From an uncultured Clostridia bacterium (GTDB lineage: Bacteria; Bacillota; Clostridia; Christensenellales; Borkfalkiaceae), in contig CALDOZ010000003.1 in NCBI GenBank assembly GCA_937912025.1, forward strand, positions 31,230 through 95,229: a stretch of 64,000 bases of DNA. The letters run 5' to 3'. Positions 10,005 to 19,127 of the stretch are shown piece after piece; positions within the stretch are counted from its first letter, which is position 1, and every line of letters begins with the position of its first letter. The position numbers and the translations under genes were made by a program. The notes beneath the pieces are model-generated. The model saw only the letters and a program-made list of their open reading frames with translations, was not told where the DNA came from and did no database searches.

Positions 10005-10033
10005 TTTACTTTTTTATAAAAATATGGTAAAAT
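10005..10033 (+). promoter_or_regulatory. candidate promoter of the lipoprotein gene
   Basis: TTTACT, 17 bp, TAAAAT. The first hexamer matches TTGACA at only four positions. Beyond it, 10094-10138 contains an inverted repeat (AACGGCG ... CGCCGTT) that ends just before the AAGGAG ribosome site and could mask it. The rest of 9858-10146 is AT-rich and shows no gene. Confidence 0.45.
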
Positions 10034-10146
10034 ACTTTTAAATATGGGCTGAAATTTACTTTAAGGTTAATTTTCGCCTTAAATTTAACGTTTAATCGTG
10101 TTATAACGGCGCGCTATCAATAATTAATACGCCGTTAAGGAGAAAA

Positions 10147-11136
10147 ATGAAAAAATTTATTGCTTTAATTTTGACGCTATTTAGCGCTATATTTATTTTG
10201 ACGGGTTGTGGCGAACAATCGTTAAAACTTGATGAAAAATATTGGCAAAAAGAGTCTTTGACGGGAAATTTCCCCGTTGACGAACTTAGCGTGTACGACG
10301 TTACCGTTACAAACCGATTACCGTCCAACTCAACGGAAATTAAAAACGAACGTATTTCACTAATTGTTGACGAAGGTATTTATACCGTTCATTTTAAAAG
10401 CGATTCGACTCACGGCGCTGAATATAAACTTCAAACTTCGCTTACAATTAAAGGCAAATATAAAATTGGCGAAGACGAATACCCTATTGATAACGTTACC
10501 TACGCTACTACTTATCTTAAAAAGTTTGAAGAAAAACTTGAACCGATTTTCACCGAAAAATACGTTAAGAACACTACTTTATTAGAAGGCAACCAAGAAT
10601 ACGTAATTACGGAATTTGAATACGACTATACCGTTAGTTACAGCGATAAAGCCACAGTCAAATTTAACGTAAAAGAAGATAAGTTTAATAGTCTTGCTCT
10701 TCATAAAGGCGAACAATCGTATAGCGATTATAAAAAGGGAGCGTTTGTTGAAAATGAAGCAATCTTCTTTATTCCAAGAACGTTTAATATAACTCAAGGC
10801 TACAATCAAAACTTTAAAACTTTAGACGTTGTTTCAAGAAAAATTCAAAACTGCTCATACTCGTCAACAAGCGGAAATTCAGATTTAGGTTTGACAACTT
10901 TCCCTCTTACTACATATAAAGAAAACGGAATAGAAAAAGCTACTGACGGCACTAAAAACGTATCTACTGCTAAACTTATAATTGAACTTACAGATAAATA
11001 TTCCGGCGCTGAAATTGAAGCGTATTACGCTACTGATTATACTGAAATGGGACACAATTTAGTTAAACTTTACACGGCGTTAAACGCAAATATGGGCTAC
11101 CTTGAATATACCCTTAAAGAAGTAACTTTAAATTAA
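10147..11136 (+). CDS. hypothetical lipoprotein
   Basis: A 329-residue protein with a lipoprotein signal peptide: MKKF, a hydrophobic stretch, then the lipobox L-T-G-C with the acylated Cys at residue 21. AAGGAG precedes the start. The mature part is rich in Lys, Glu, Thr and Tyr and looks all-beta, with repeated alternations such as YTVHFKS, EYVITEFEYDYTVSY and AKLIIELTD. I do not recognise a domain. It is exported and tethered to the outer face of the membrane. It is monocistronic, with its own terminator. Confidence 0.75.
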   Translation: MKKFIALILTLFSAIFILTGCGEQSLKLDEKYWQKESLTGNFPVDELSVYDVTVTNRLPSNSTEIKNERISLIVDEGIYTVHFKSDSTHGAEYKLQTSLTIKGKYKIGEDEYPIDNVTYATTYLKKFEEKLEPIFTEKYVKNTTLLEGNQEYVITEFEYDYTVSYSDKATVKFNVKEDKFNSLALHKGEQSYSDYKKGAFVENEAIFFIPRTFNITQGYNQNFKTLDVVSRKIQNCSYSSTSGNSDLGLTTFPLTTYKENGIEKATDGTKNVSTAKLIIELTDKYSGAEIEAYYATDYTEMGHNLVKLYTALNANMGYLEYTLKEVTLN

Positions 11137-11144
11137 TACTTTAT

Positions 11145-11187
11145 GGCTTTTAGTAAATTAAATGCTAATTTACTAAAAGCCCTTTTT
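11145..11187 (+). terminator. Rho-independent terminator of the lipoprotein gene
   Basis: A 15-bp inverted repeat, GGCTTTTAGTAAATT with AATTTACTAAAAGCC, with a 7-nt loop and then CTTTTTATTT. Confidence 0.85.
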
Positions 11188-11224
11188 ATTTGTTATTTAA
11201 TTTTTATTAATAAGTTCAAACATA

Positions 11225-11256
11225 AAAAAACGCGTGAGAAAATTTTCTCACGCGAT
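11225..11256 (-). terminator. terminator of the lysine-riboswitch carrier gene
   Basis: A perfect palindromic stem, CGCGTGAGAAAA with TTTTCTCACGCG (11231-11254), followed on the minus strand by seven T's. It lies 22 bp after the stop codon of the carrier. Confidence 0.85.
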
Positions 11257-11277
11257 TTTATTTTAAGTAAAACTTAA

Positions 11278-12855
11278 TTAGTCGGCAGTTTTGTCTAACG
11301 AAACGTCTTCAGTATTTTTAGCACTAAAACGTTTAATAAAGATAATAACGCCAACAAACAATACTGCAACTACAGCCCACATTATAACTGCGCATAATAC
11401 ACCACCAAGAGTTGTAGCAAAACCTGCAACAACGTATCCAATCGCACCTATTATAGCGACGGTACCTGCATACGGCATTTGTGTTTTAACGTGGTCAACG
11501 TGGTTACATGCGCCACCAGCCGAAGCAAGAATAGTTGTGTCTGAAATAGGCGAAACGTGGTCACCGAATACCGCGCCACCAAGACAAGCAGAAATTGTAA
11601 TAATAGAAAGCGTATCAGTTCCGCCAAGAAGCGAAATTGCAATAGGAACTAAGATGCCAAACGTTCCCCAAGACGTACCCGTTGCAAAAGCAATACCACA
11701 CGCTATAGCAAAGAAAATTAATGGGAATAACGATCTTATAGCAGTAGGAATATTATTTACGTTATCAAATACGAATTTACCAGCGCCAAGATATGAAACT
11801 TCTTCACCAGGAGTATAGCGAGGTCCCATAATACCGGATAAAGTCCAAGCAAAAGTTAAAATTAAAATTGCGGGAACCATTGTTTTAAAGCCTTGAGTGA
11901 AACTTTCTGTAATTTCTTTAAACGAAACAACTTTATCAACAATATAGTAAACTGAAACGATTACAAGCGCTATAATTGAACCTATTGCAAGCGACATACC
12001 AGCGTCACAGTTTGCAAACGCATCAATGAAGTTAACGCCGTCAAAAATACCACCCGTGTAAAGCATACCAAATACGCAACATACTATTAAAATAACTACC
12101 GGAATAATAAGGTGGCGAACTTTACCGTTAACGTTTGATTCAACAACGATATCTTCTGCAGAAGTATCCGTTTCTCCCGCATCAAGATCGCCAGTTTTTC
12201 CAGCGATAATTTCGTTTTTACGCATTTTACCAAAGTCGAGTTTTGTAAAGCAAACAACAAATACCATTACGATTGTTAAAAGAGCGTATACGTTAAACGG
12301 AATTGTTTGAATGAACATAATTAAACCGTTTACACCTAAGTCTTCTGCTTCACTTGATACAGCCGCAGCCCAAGAAGAAATTGGAGCGATTATACAAACA
12401 GGCGCTGCAGTCGCGTCAATAATATAAGAAAGTTTTGTGTGTGAAACTTTATACTTATCAGTAATAGGACGCATTACCGAGCCTACTGTTAAGCAGTTAA
12501 AATAATCGTCAACGAAGATAAGACAGCCAAGCGCTGCAGTCGCGCCAAGAGCGCCTTCTTTTGACTTAATTTTAGTTTGCGCCCATTCGCCGTACGCTTT
12601 AGCGCCACCCGATTTTTGCATTAAAATAACAAAAATACCAAGCACAACTAAAAATACTAAGATTGTTGTGCTACCGCCAACCTCTTCACTCATAACTGTG
12701 AATAACGTAGACATTGCTTCAAGTGGGTTGCCGCCGGCGTAAAACATTGCGCCAACGAAGATACCTACGAATAACGAAACGTAAACTTGCTTCGTTATAA
12801 GGGCAAGAACTATTGCCACGATTGCTGGGACGAACGCCCAAAATGTTCCGACCAT
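11278..12855 (-). CDS. NhaC-family carrier, predicted lysine transporter
   Basis: The start is the ATG ending at 12855, chosen because AGGAGGA lies 8 nt upstream and right after the riboswitch terminator; the longer open frame runs back through the riboswitch and is not coding. The 525-residue product begins MVGTFWAFVPAIVAIVLALI and has 11-12 hydrophobic helices with NhaC signatures (GALGATAALGCLIFVDDYF, AFATGTSWGTFGI, GDHVSPISDTTILAS). NhaC proteins are annotated as Na+/H+ antiporters. The lysine riboswitch instead argues for lysine uptake, in agreement with the published prediction that some riboswitch-controlled NhaC members (LysW) carry lysine (Rodionov and colleagues). The fold is certain; the substrate is inferred. 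Confidence 0.88.
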   Translation of the reverse strand: MVGTFWAFVPAIVAIVLALITKQVYVSLFVGIFVGAMFYAGGNPLEAMSTLFTVMSEEVGGSTTILVFLVVLGIFVILMQKSGGAKAYGEWAQTKIKSKEGALGATAALGCLIFVDDYFNCLTVGSVMRPITDKYKVSHTKLSYIIDATAAPVCIIAPISSWAAAVSSEAEDLGVNGLIMFIQTIPFNVYALLTIVMVFVVCFTKLDFGKMRKNEIIAGKTGDLDAGETDTSAEDIVVESNVNGKVRHLIIPVVILIVCCVFGMLYTGGIFDGVNFIDAFANCDAGMSLAIGSIIALVIVSVYYIVDKVVSFKEITESFTQGFKTMVPAILILTFAWTLSGIMGPRYTPGEEVSYLGAGKFVFDNVNNIPTAIRSLFPLIFFAIACGIAFATGTSWGTFGILVPIAISLLGGTDTLSIITISACLGGAVFGDHVSPISDTTILASAGGACNHVDHVKTQMPYAGTVAIIGAIGYVVAGFATTLGGVLCAVIMWAVVAVLFVGVIIFIKRFSAKNTEDVSLDKTAD

Positions 12856-12870
12856 ATATAAGGTCCTCCT

Positions 12871-13076
12871 AAAAAAATAATCACAGCGCCATAAAACGCC
12901 GTGATTTAACAACAAACGATTTAATAGCGCACCACGCCACTTGGCGTGACAGTTACGGAAATATTGTTTCCGCACCCAGAACATAAACTTTGGGAAGTTT
13001 ATACCCTTCGGCAATTTTTCCTTTACCACGCAAGACAATGCCCTTCTTGCGCTTATCATAAAAATTGCGCCTCTAT
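12871..13076 (-). promoter_or_regulatory. lysine riboswitch (L-box) with terminator
   Basis: Read on the minus strand, the leader has the hallmark blocks of the lysine aptamer in order: AGAGGCGCAA (P1 5' side, complement at 13066-13074), AAGAAGGGC, GGAAAAATTGCCGAAGGG, a CTGGGTGCGGAAACA segment, AACTGTCACG, and GTGCGCTATT closing P1 near 12925. The expression platform is AATCACGGCG/CGCTGTGATT with a T run (12871-12906), immediately before the AGGAGG site of the carrier. Lysine binding is expected to favour this terminator. Confidence 0.93.
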
Positions 13077-13090
13077 GTATGTATGGTAAA

Positions 13091-13119
13091 ATTTTAATGC
13101 ATTTTTAGCCTTGTGTCAA
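13091..13119 (-). promoter_or_regulatory. promoter of the lysine riboswitch transcript
   Basis: On the minus strand TTGACA (complement 13114-13119), exactly 17 bp, then TAAAAT (complement 13091-13096). Transcription would begin about 13084, just before the aptamer. Confidence 0.85.
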
Positions 13120-13187
13120 TGATTTTTAATTACATTTTGAAAATATTGTGAAATTTTGACGGGTTTTGAGTTATTTTTTTATATTTG

Positions 13188-13216
13188 TTGACAAAAATTT
13201 ATTTGCGCTATATAAT
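13188..13216 (+). promoter_or_regulatory. consensus promoter of the AbrB/ABC operon
   Basis: TTGACA at 13188-13193, 17 bp, TATAAT at 13211-13216: a perfect sigma-70/SigA promoter. It diverges from the riboswitch promoter about 70 bp away. Confidence 0.9.
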
Positions 13217-13257
13217 AGTAAGGAAAGTAAGAATTTTAAGAATATTTGGAGTATGTT

Positions 13258-13470
13258 ATGAAAGATAAATTTATTTGGACGGTTAAAGTTAGCGATAAAG
13301 GGCAAATTTCTATACCTAAGCAAGCGCGTGAAGTTTTTAATATTAACACGGGCGATACTTTAATAATGTTTGGCGATTTATCGCGTGGTATTGCCCTTGC
13401 TAAGTACGAAGACTACCTTGAACTTGCAAACACAATTTTTAACTGCAAAACGGGTGATAACGATGATTGA
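13258..13470 (+). CDS. AbrB/SpoVT-type DNA-binding transcription regulator
   Basis: I choose the ATG at 13258 over an in-frame TTG at 13246, because GGAG at 13248-13251 is correctly spaced from it. The 70-residue product has the swapped-hairpin AbrB motif (VKVSDKGQISIPKQAREVFNI, then TGDTLIMFGD). Such dimeric proteins bind DNA as regulators or antitoxins. No toxin gene follows; instead the ABC ATPase gene begins 8 bases before its stop, so it most likely autoregulates the exporter operon. Its own perfect promoter makes it a good self-repression target. Confidence 0.88.
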   Translation: MKDKFIWTVKVSDKGQISIPKQAREVFNINTGDTLIMFGDLSRGIALAKYEDYLELANTIFNCKTGDNDD

Positions 13471-14176
13471 AATTAAAAACGTTACTAAAAAATTTGGTAA
13501 ATTTACCGCGCTTGATGGGGTTACGTTGACAATTAACGACAACGAATGCTTTGCCCTTCTTGGTTTTAACGGCGCTGGCAAAACTACGCTTATTAATATT
13601 TTAACTACCGTATTATCTAAAACGAGCGGTGACGTTATAATTAACGGTTTCGTTTTAGGTAAAGACAACTACGAAATTAAAAAAATAGTAAACGTGTCCC
13701 CACAAGAAATTGCAGTTTGTAAAAATCTTACCGTTAAAGAAAATTTTGAACTTATTGCTAATTTATACCAAATTGAAAATAAAGAAAGTAGTATAAATAA
13801 CGCTATTAACAATTTTGGTTTGAATGAAAAAAAGGACGTTCTTGCTAAAAAACTTAGCGGTGGTCAACTTAAACGGTTAAGCATTGCTTTAGCCGTAATA
13901 ACAAACCCTAAAATTTTATTTTTAGACGAGCCAACGCTTGGGCTTGATATTAAGGCAAGACAAAAATTGTGGGATACAATTACCGCTTTAAAAAGTAAAA
14001 TGACTATATTTTTAACTACTCACTACTTAGAAGAAGTTGAAAAATTAACTGATAAAATCGCCGTAATTAGTAAAGGTCAAATTAAAGCGACGGGGACTTT
14101 AAGCGAATTACTTGAAAAAACTCAAACTTCTACTTTGCAAAACGCTTTCTTGAAATTGACGGAGGACGAAGAATGA
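13463..14176 (+). CDS. ABC exporter ATP-binding subunit
   Basis: The start is taken at ATG 13463 (MIEIKNVTKKFGKF); upstream in-frame codons lie inside the AbrB gene. The 237-residue ATPase has Walker A GFNGAGKTT (~34-42), signature LSGGQLKR (~132), Walker B ILFLDEPTLG (~152) and H-loop TTHYLEE (~185). This is the short DrrA/CcmA/NatA-like class, which drives export with an ABC-2 permease. It overlaps the permease start by 4 bases (ATGA). The substrate (drug, lipid or peptide) cannot be read. Confidence 0.93.
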   Translation: MIEIKNVTKKFGKFTALDGVTLTINDNECFALLGFNGAGKTTLINILTTVLSKTSGDVIINGFVLGKDNYEIKKIVNVSPQEIAVCKNLTVKENFELIANLYQIENKESSINNAINNFGLNEKKDVLAKKLSGGQLKRLSIALAVITNPKILFLDEPTLGLDIKARQKLWDTITALKSKMTIFLTTHYLEEVEKLTDKIAVISKGQIKATGTLSELLEKTQTSTLQNAFLKLTEDEE

Positions 14177-14907
14177 TTAAACTTTTTTCTCTTTCTAAAC
14201 GCAATATTTTAGAAACGGTACGCGACCCGTTATCATCGGTATTTTGCGTTGCTTTTCCAGTTGTTATGCTTGTATTTATGCAAGTGATTTTTTCTTCAAT
14301 GCAATTTATTCCGCCAAACTTTTCTATTGAAAACTACGCAATGGGAATTTGCGTTTTCGGTTACACGTTTACTGGTATGTTCGTATCAATGGGAATAGCC
14401 GGCGATAAAAACAGTTCGTTTATTAAACGCGTTAACATTTCGCCTATAAAAACGTTAACTTATTATTTAAGTTACTTAATTTCAGCGTTTATTATCGCTA
14501 TACTTCAAACTGTTTTGTTTTTAATTTTGGCATTAATTTTTAAACTTCCTTTTGACGCTCGATTATTTATTGCAATGCTTTATATGATACCATCTGCAAT
14601 CTTTTATATTTCTCTTGGTATCTTATTAGGCTCTATTTGTTCTAACGAAAAACAAGCAGGACCTATAAACTCTATAATAATATCAATAACGGGTATTTTA
14701 GGCGGAATATTTATGCCTATTTCTTCGTTTACTGGCGCGTTTGAAGTTGTTGTTAATTTACTTCCTTTTAGTCACTCGGTATTAATTGCAAGCGAACTTT
14801 ATACTGTTGGAGCAACTTGCATATACCCGCATATAATCTATTTACTCATTTATATTTCAATTATTTGGCTTGCAATATACGTTACTCAAAAATTAAAATC
14901 TAAATAA
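14173..14907 (+). CDS. ABC-2 type exporter permease
   Basis: A 244-residue membrane protein with six predicted helices and the ABC-2 membrane signature (fold of DrrB/NatB). A short cytoplasmic N-terminus (IKLFSLSKRNILETVRDPLS) precedes the first helix, and a Gly-Gly-Ile-Phe-Met-Pro turn lies near residue 177. It pairs with the upstream ATPase; the start overlaps its stop. Terminator at 14920 ends the operon. Confidence 0.9.
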   Translation: MIKLFSLSKRNILETVRDPLSSVFCVAFPVVMLVFMQVIFSSMQFIPPNFSIENYAMGICVFGYTFTGMFVSMGIAGDKNSSFIKRVNISPIKTLTYYLSYLISAFIIAILQTVLFLILALIFKLPFDARLFIAMLYMIPSAIFYISLGILLGSICSNEKQAGPINSIIISITGILGGIFMPISSFTGAFEVVVNLLPFSHSVLIASELYTVGATCIYPHIIYLLIYISIIWLAIYVTQKLKSK

Positions 14908-14919
14908 TTTTTTAACGAT

Positions 14920-14956
14920 AAAACTCTCCGCTAAACCTAGCGGAGAGTTTTGTTTT
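14920..14956 (+). terminator. Rho-independent terminator of the AbrB/ABC operon
   Basis: AAAACTCTCCGCT with AGCGGAGAGTTTT, 6-nt loop, then TGTTTTAT. It is symmetrical enough to also end the convergent purine operon on the minus strand. Confidence 0.85.
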
Positions 14957-14963
14957 ATACTAT

Positions 14964-15428
14964 TTAGTTGCTTGAAACCTTTTTGATAATAGGCTCTTTA
15001 TCATTACCGTTTACTTTTAAATTGGTTATTTTATAACTAGTTGCTTTTCTGCCTTCATCATCAGTTAAATTCATCACATAAAGATAAGTTTGTTCGCCGT
15101 ATTTAACAATTTCTACCGTTGGGCTTGCCTTATAACTATAATCAAGAACGCCAATTTCAACGTTGCTTGCGTCGTATAAATGAACTTTTAAAGTAACTTC
15201 GCTTACATCTTCTTTACCCGTGTTTCTAAAACCTACGGAAATGTAGTTTACGACCTTACCGTTAGACCACTCGTCGTTATAACTAGGGTCTTTAATTAAA
15301 AGTTCAATAGACGTATTAGCGTTATCAATCTTATCTTGCTCCCTTTTATTATCAATACAACCTTTAATGATCATTACAAGTATTATAAAAGCAACAAAAC
15401 TTATAAATGCTTTAATAAAATTTTTCAT
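14964..15428 (-). CDS. hypothetical membrane-anchored protein, FxLYD-like
   Basis: A 154-residue protein with one N-terminal hydrophobic segment (residues 5-24) and an extracytoplasmic beta-rich domain. The pattern VGFRNTGKEDVSEVTLKVHLYD resembles FxLYD/DUF-type accessory domains. A Cys at residue 24 follows I-K-G, a poor lipobox, so a transmembrane anchor is more likely than lipidation. It begins 6 bp after purL and has AGGTAA inside the purL end, so it is the last gene of the purine operon, without obvious connection to purine synthesis. Confidence 0.6.
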   Translation of the reverse strand: MKNFIKAFISFVAFIILVMIIKGCIDNKREQDKIDNANTSIELLIKDPSYNDEWSNGKVVNYISVGFRNTGKEDVSEVTLKVHLYDASNVEIGVLDYSYKASPTVEIVKYGEQTYLYVMNLTDDEGRKATSYKITNLKVNGNDKEPIIKKVSSN

Positions 15429-15434
15429 AATTAC

Positions 15435-18400
15435 CTATTTTTTAAAATACTTAACTGCCGACTTAAACATTTTAATATCGTATTCGCCAGGAACGTTTTT
15501 ATAAAGACCTGCGCCGATACGTTCGCTATGTCCCATCTTACCAAATACTCTACCGTCTGGCGAAGTAATACCTTCGATTGCGTACATAGAATCGTTAGGG
15601 TTAAAATGAACGTCACTAGTTGCGTTACCGTCAAAATCAACGTATTGAGTTGCAATTTGACCGTTTAACGCAAGTTTTTTAATAAGTTCTTCATCAGCGA
15701 TAAATCTACCTTCACCATGAGAAATTGGAACGTTGTAAATTTCGCCAACTTCAGTAAGAGCAAGCCACGGAGATTTGTTAGAAGCAATACGAGTTCTTAC
15801 AATTCTCGATTGGTGGCGACCTATAGTATTGAAAGTAAGAGTTGGGCAAGTTTCGTCAGTATCAATAATTTTACCGTATGGAACAAGACCAAGTTTAATA
15901 AGCGCTTGGAAACCGTTACAAATACCGCACATTAAGCCGTCGCGCTTTTCTAAAAGTTCGGTAACCCCTTCTTTAACGGCTGAATTTCTAAAGAATGCAG
16001 TAATGAACTTACCGCTTCCGTCAGGCTCGTCACCTCCAGAGAAACCACCTGGAATAAATACCATTTGCGCGTCTTTAAGTTTGCTTGCAAACAAATCTAC
16101 GCTACGTTGAATACCGCTTGACGTGAGGTTGTTAATTACGATAATTTCAGGATCAGCGCCCGCATCTCTTACTGCCTTAGCGCTATCAAACTCACAGTTT
16201 GTACCCGGGAATGCAGGAATTAATACTTTTGGTTTTGCAACTGCTATCGAAGGAGAAACTCTTTCAATTGCTTTATAATTAAAGTTTTGCATTGGAGTTT
16301 TTCTATCTTCAATATTGCAACTATAAACGCTTTCAAGTTTATCTTCATAAGTTTTTAATAAACTGCTAAGCGTAATTTTGTCGTTAGCGTAAGAAATTAC
16401 TCCGTCGTCGGTAACCGTACCGATAACGGTTGCGCCTTCAACGTCACTATTTACTTCTAACACGAATGATGCGTAATTGTACTTAAATATTTCGTTTACA
16501 GTTAATTCGTTTGAGTAATTAAAACCTAAACCATTACCAAACGCCATTTTCATAACTGCTTCGGCAATACCGCCAATACCAGGAGTATAACACGAAACGG
16601 CAACTCCGCTACGAAGAAGTTTAGTAACTATATCAAATAATTTAATTAAACTGCTTGCAATAGGAAGTCCGTTTTTATCAAATTCAGGTTTTAAAAGTAC
16701 AACTTTATTGCCTGCTTTTTTAAACTCAGCGCTTACTATATCTTTAGTTTTTTGAGTTGTTACGGCAAACGATACAAGTGTTGGTGGAACGTGTAAATCT
16801 TCAAACGAACCACTCATAGAGTCTTTACCGCCGATTGAACCTATTTGTAAATCTTTTTGCGCTTTATACGCTCCAAGTAATGCTGCAAAAGGTTTACCCC
16901 AACGCTTAGCGTCTTTATTTAAACGCTCAAAATATTCTTGGAAAGTAAGGTAAACGTCTTTAAACTCAGCGCCCGTTGCAATAAGTTTACATACCGATTC
17001 AACTACCGCAAAATACGCGCCGTGGTATGGACTTTCACTAGTAATAAACGGGTTATAACCCCACGCCATAAGCGAGCAATCGTCGGTATGTTTTTTCTCA
17101 ACGGAAATTTTTTGTACCATTGCTTGAATAGGCGTAAGTTGATTTTTACCGCCAAACGGCATTAATACCGTACCCGCGCCGATTGTAGAGTCAAAACGCT
17201 CTGATAAACCGCGCTTAGAACAAATATTAAGGTCGCTTGCTATTTTATTATAGTTATCAATAAACGTACCGTCTACTTGTTTTTCAACGTAAACTGCCTT
17301 AGGCGCTTCAACCTTAACGTGCTTTGACGCGCCGTTAGAGTTTAAAAATTCGCGGGAAATGTCCACTATTTTCTTACCGTTCCAATCCATAACAAGACGT
17401 GGTTCTTCAGTAACAACGGCAACCGGAGTAGCAGTTAAGTTTTCTTCGTCTGCTAAACGTAAGAAATTATCTACGTTATGCGCTTCAATAACAACCGCCA
17501 TTCTTTCTTGCGATTCGCTTATAGCAAGTTCAGTACCGTCAAGACCGTCGTATTTTTTAGGTACGGCGTTAAGGTTAATTCTAAGACCGTCTGCAAGTTC
17601 GCCGATAGCAACTGATACACCGCCAGCGCCAAAGTCGTTACAACGTTTAATCATTTTTGTTGCTACTGGGTTTCGGAATAAGCGTTGAAGTTTTCTTTCT
17701 TCAGGAGCATTACCCTTTTGAACTTCTGCGCCACAAGTTTCAACTGAGTGAGAATCGTGCGCCTTTGAAGAACCCGTTGCTCCGCCAATACCGTCGCGTC
17801 CCGTAGCGCCACCAAGTAAAATTATAACGTCGCCTGCTTCAGGGCGTTCACGTCTAACGTTTTGAGCAGGAGCGGCAGCGATAACTGCGCCGATTTCCAT
17901 ACGTTTTGCGGCGTAACCCGGGTGATAAATTTCGTCAACTATACCCGTTGCAAGACCAATTTGGTTACCGTATGAAGAATAACCTGCAGCAGCGGTAGTT
18001 ACGATTTTTCTTTGAGGAAGTTTACCTTTTATCGTTTCAGATACAGGCTTGAGTGGGTCTGCCGCGCCCGTTACACGCATAGCGCCGTAAACGTATGAAC
18101 GACCTGAAAGCGGATCACGAATAGCGCCACCGATACAAGTAGCAGCGCCACCAAAAGGCTCAATTTCAGTTGGATGGTTATGAGTTTCGTTTTTGAAAAG
18201 TAATAACCAAGGCTCAACAACACCATCAACTTCAACGTCTATTTTAACTGTACAAGCGTTAATTTCTTCAGACTCGTCAAGTTTATCAAGTTTACCCGCT
18301 TTTTTAAGATATTTAACTGCAACTGTTGCAATATCCATTAAGCAAATAGGCTTTTTAACGCCGAGTTCAGTCCTAGTTTTAATATAATCATTATATGTTT

Positions 18401-19127
18401 CTTGTATAAGTTCGTCGTCAAACTTAACGTCGTCAATAACAGTCAAGAACGTGGTGTGACGGCAATGGTCAGACCAATAAGTGTCAATCATTCTAATTTC
18501 CGTTATAGTTGGATTGCGGTTTTCTTTAATAAAATATTGTTGACAGAAAGTAATATCGTCAACGTCCATTGCCAAACCGTAATTTTTAACGAATTTTGCT
18601 AATCCGTCACGGTCAAGTTCGATAAAACCGTCTAACGTTTCAACTTCGGTTGGAATAGCGTAATCAACTTTTAACGTATCAAATTTTTCTAAAGATGCTT
18701 CCCTTGCTTCTACGGGGTTGATTACGTATTTTTTAATTTCGGCAATTTCTTCATTTGTCAACTTACCGTATAACGCGTACACTTTTGCTGTGCGAACGGT
18801 TGGTCTATCGCCCGTTGAAATAATTTGAATACATTGCGCTGCCGAATCGGCGCGTTGGTCAAACTGACCTGGCAAAAACTCAACTGCGAAAACGATAGCG
18901 CCTTCTAAATTAAGTTCTTCACTAACGATATCGAGTTGCGGTTCTGAAAACACCGTAGTTTTAGCATAGTTAAAAAGTTCTTCGGTAATATTTTCAGCGT
19001 CGTATCTATTGAAAACACGCACGTTTTCAAGATTAGATATATTTAAAAGTGTTTTTGCATCAGATAAAAGTGTTTTTGCCTCGTGTGCAAGTTCGGGCTT
19101 TTTCTCAACGTATACTCTATAAACCAT
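15435..19127 (-). CDS. purL: phosphoribosylformylglycinamidine synthase, single-chain
   Basis: A 1230-residue fused FGAM synthase, with synthase and glutaminase in one chain as in Proteobacteria rather than the split PurS/L/Q of Bacillus. It converts FGAR, ATP and glutamine to FGAM (step 4). Visible are TYWSDHCRHTTF (~220), ETHNHPTEIEPFGGAATCIGG (~310), GGKDSM (~770) and the C-terminal class-I glutaminase with nucleophile CGICNGFQ (~1085) and catalytic His/Glu in ISHGEGRF (~1160). Its ATG overlaps the purD stop by one base. Confidence 0.96.
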   Translation of the reverse strand: MVYRVYVEKKPELAHEAKTLLSDAKTLLNISNLENVRVFNRYDAENITEELFNYAKTTVFSEPQLDIVSEELNLEGAIVFAVEFLPGQFDQRADSAAQCIQIISTGDRPTVRTAKVYALYGKLTNEEIAEIKKYVINPVEAREASLEKFDTLKVDYAIPTEVETLDGFIELDRDGLAKFVKNYGLAMDVDDITFCQQYFIKENRNPTITEIRMIDTYWSDHCRHTTFLTVIDDVKFDDELIQETYNDYIKTRTELGVKKPICLMDIATVAVKYLKKAGKLDKLDESEEINACTVKIDVEVDGVVEPWLLLFKNETHNHPTEIEPFGGAATCIGGAIRDPLSGRSYVYGAMRVTGAADPLKPVSETIKGKLPQRKIVTTAAAGYSSYGNQIGLATGIVDEIYHPGYAAKRMEIGAVIAAAPAQNVRRERPEAGDVIILLGGATGRDGIGGATGSSKAHDSHSVETCGAEVQKGNAPEERKLQRLFRNPVATKMIKRCNDFGAGGVSVAIGELADGLRINLNAVPKKYDGLDGTELAISESQERMAVVIEAHNVDNFLRLADEENLTATPVAVVTEEPRLVMDWNGKKIVDISREFLNSNGASKHVKVEAPKAVYVEKQVDGTFIDNYNKIASDLNICSKRGLSERFDSTIGAGTVLMPFGGKNQLTPIQAMVQKISVEKKHTDDCSLMAWGYNPFITSESPYHGAYFAVVESVCKLIATGAEFKDVYLTFQEYFERLNKDAKRWGKPFAALLGAYKAQKDLQIGSIGGKDSMSGSFEDLHVPPTLVSFAVTTQKTKDIVSAEFKKAGNKVVLLKPEFDKNGLPIASSLIKLFDIVTKLLRSGVAVSCYTPGIGGIAEAVMKMAFGNGLGFNYSNELTVNEIFKYNYASFVLEVNSDVEGATVIGTVTDDGVISYANDKITLSSLLKTYEDKLESVYSCNIEDRKTPMQNFNYKAIERVSPSIAVAKPKVLIPAFPGTNCEFDSAKAVRDAGADPEIIVINNLTSSGIQRSVDLFASKLKDAQMVFIPGGFSGGDEPDGSGKFITAFFRNSAVKEGVTELLEKRDGLMCGICNGFQALIKLGLVPYGKIIDTDETCPTLTFNTIGRHQSRIVRTRIASNKSPWLALTEVGEIYNVPISHGEGRFIADEELIKKLALNGQIATQYVDFDGNATSDVHFNPNDSMYAIEGITSPDGRVFGKMGHSERIGAGLYKNVPGEYDIKMFKSAVKYFKK

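Noticed and set aside
12856..13059. N-terminal extension of the NhaC carrier
   Set aside because: The open frame there is the lysine riboswitch itself; a well-placed AGGAGG supports the start at 12855.
13258..13470. AbrB-type protein as an antitoxin
   Set aside because: No toxin-like gene follows; the next genes are an ABC ATPase and permease in overlap.
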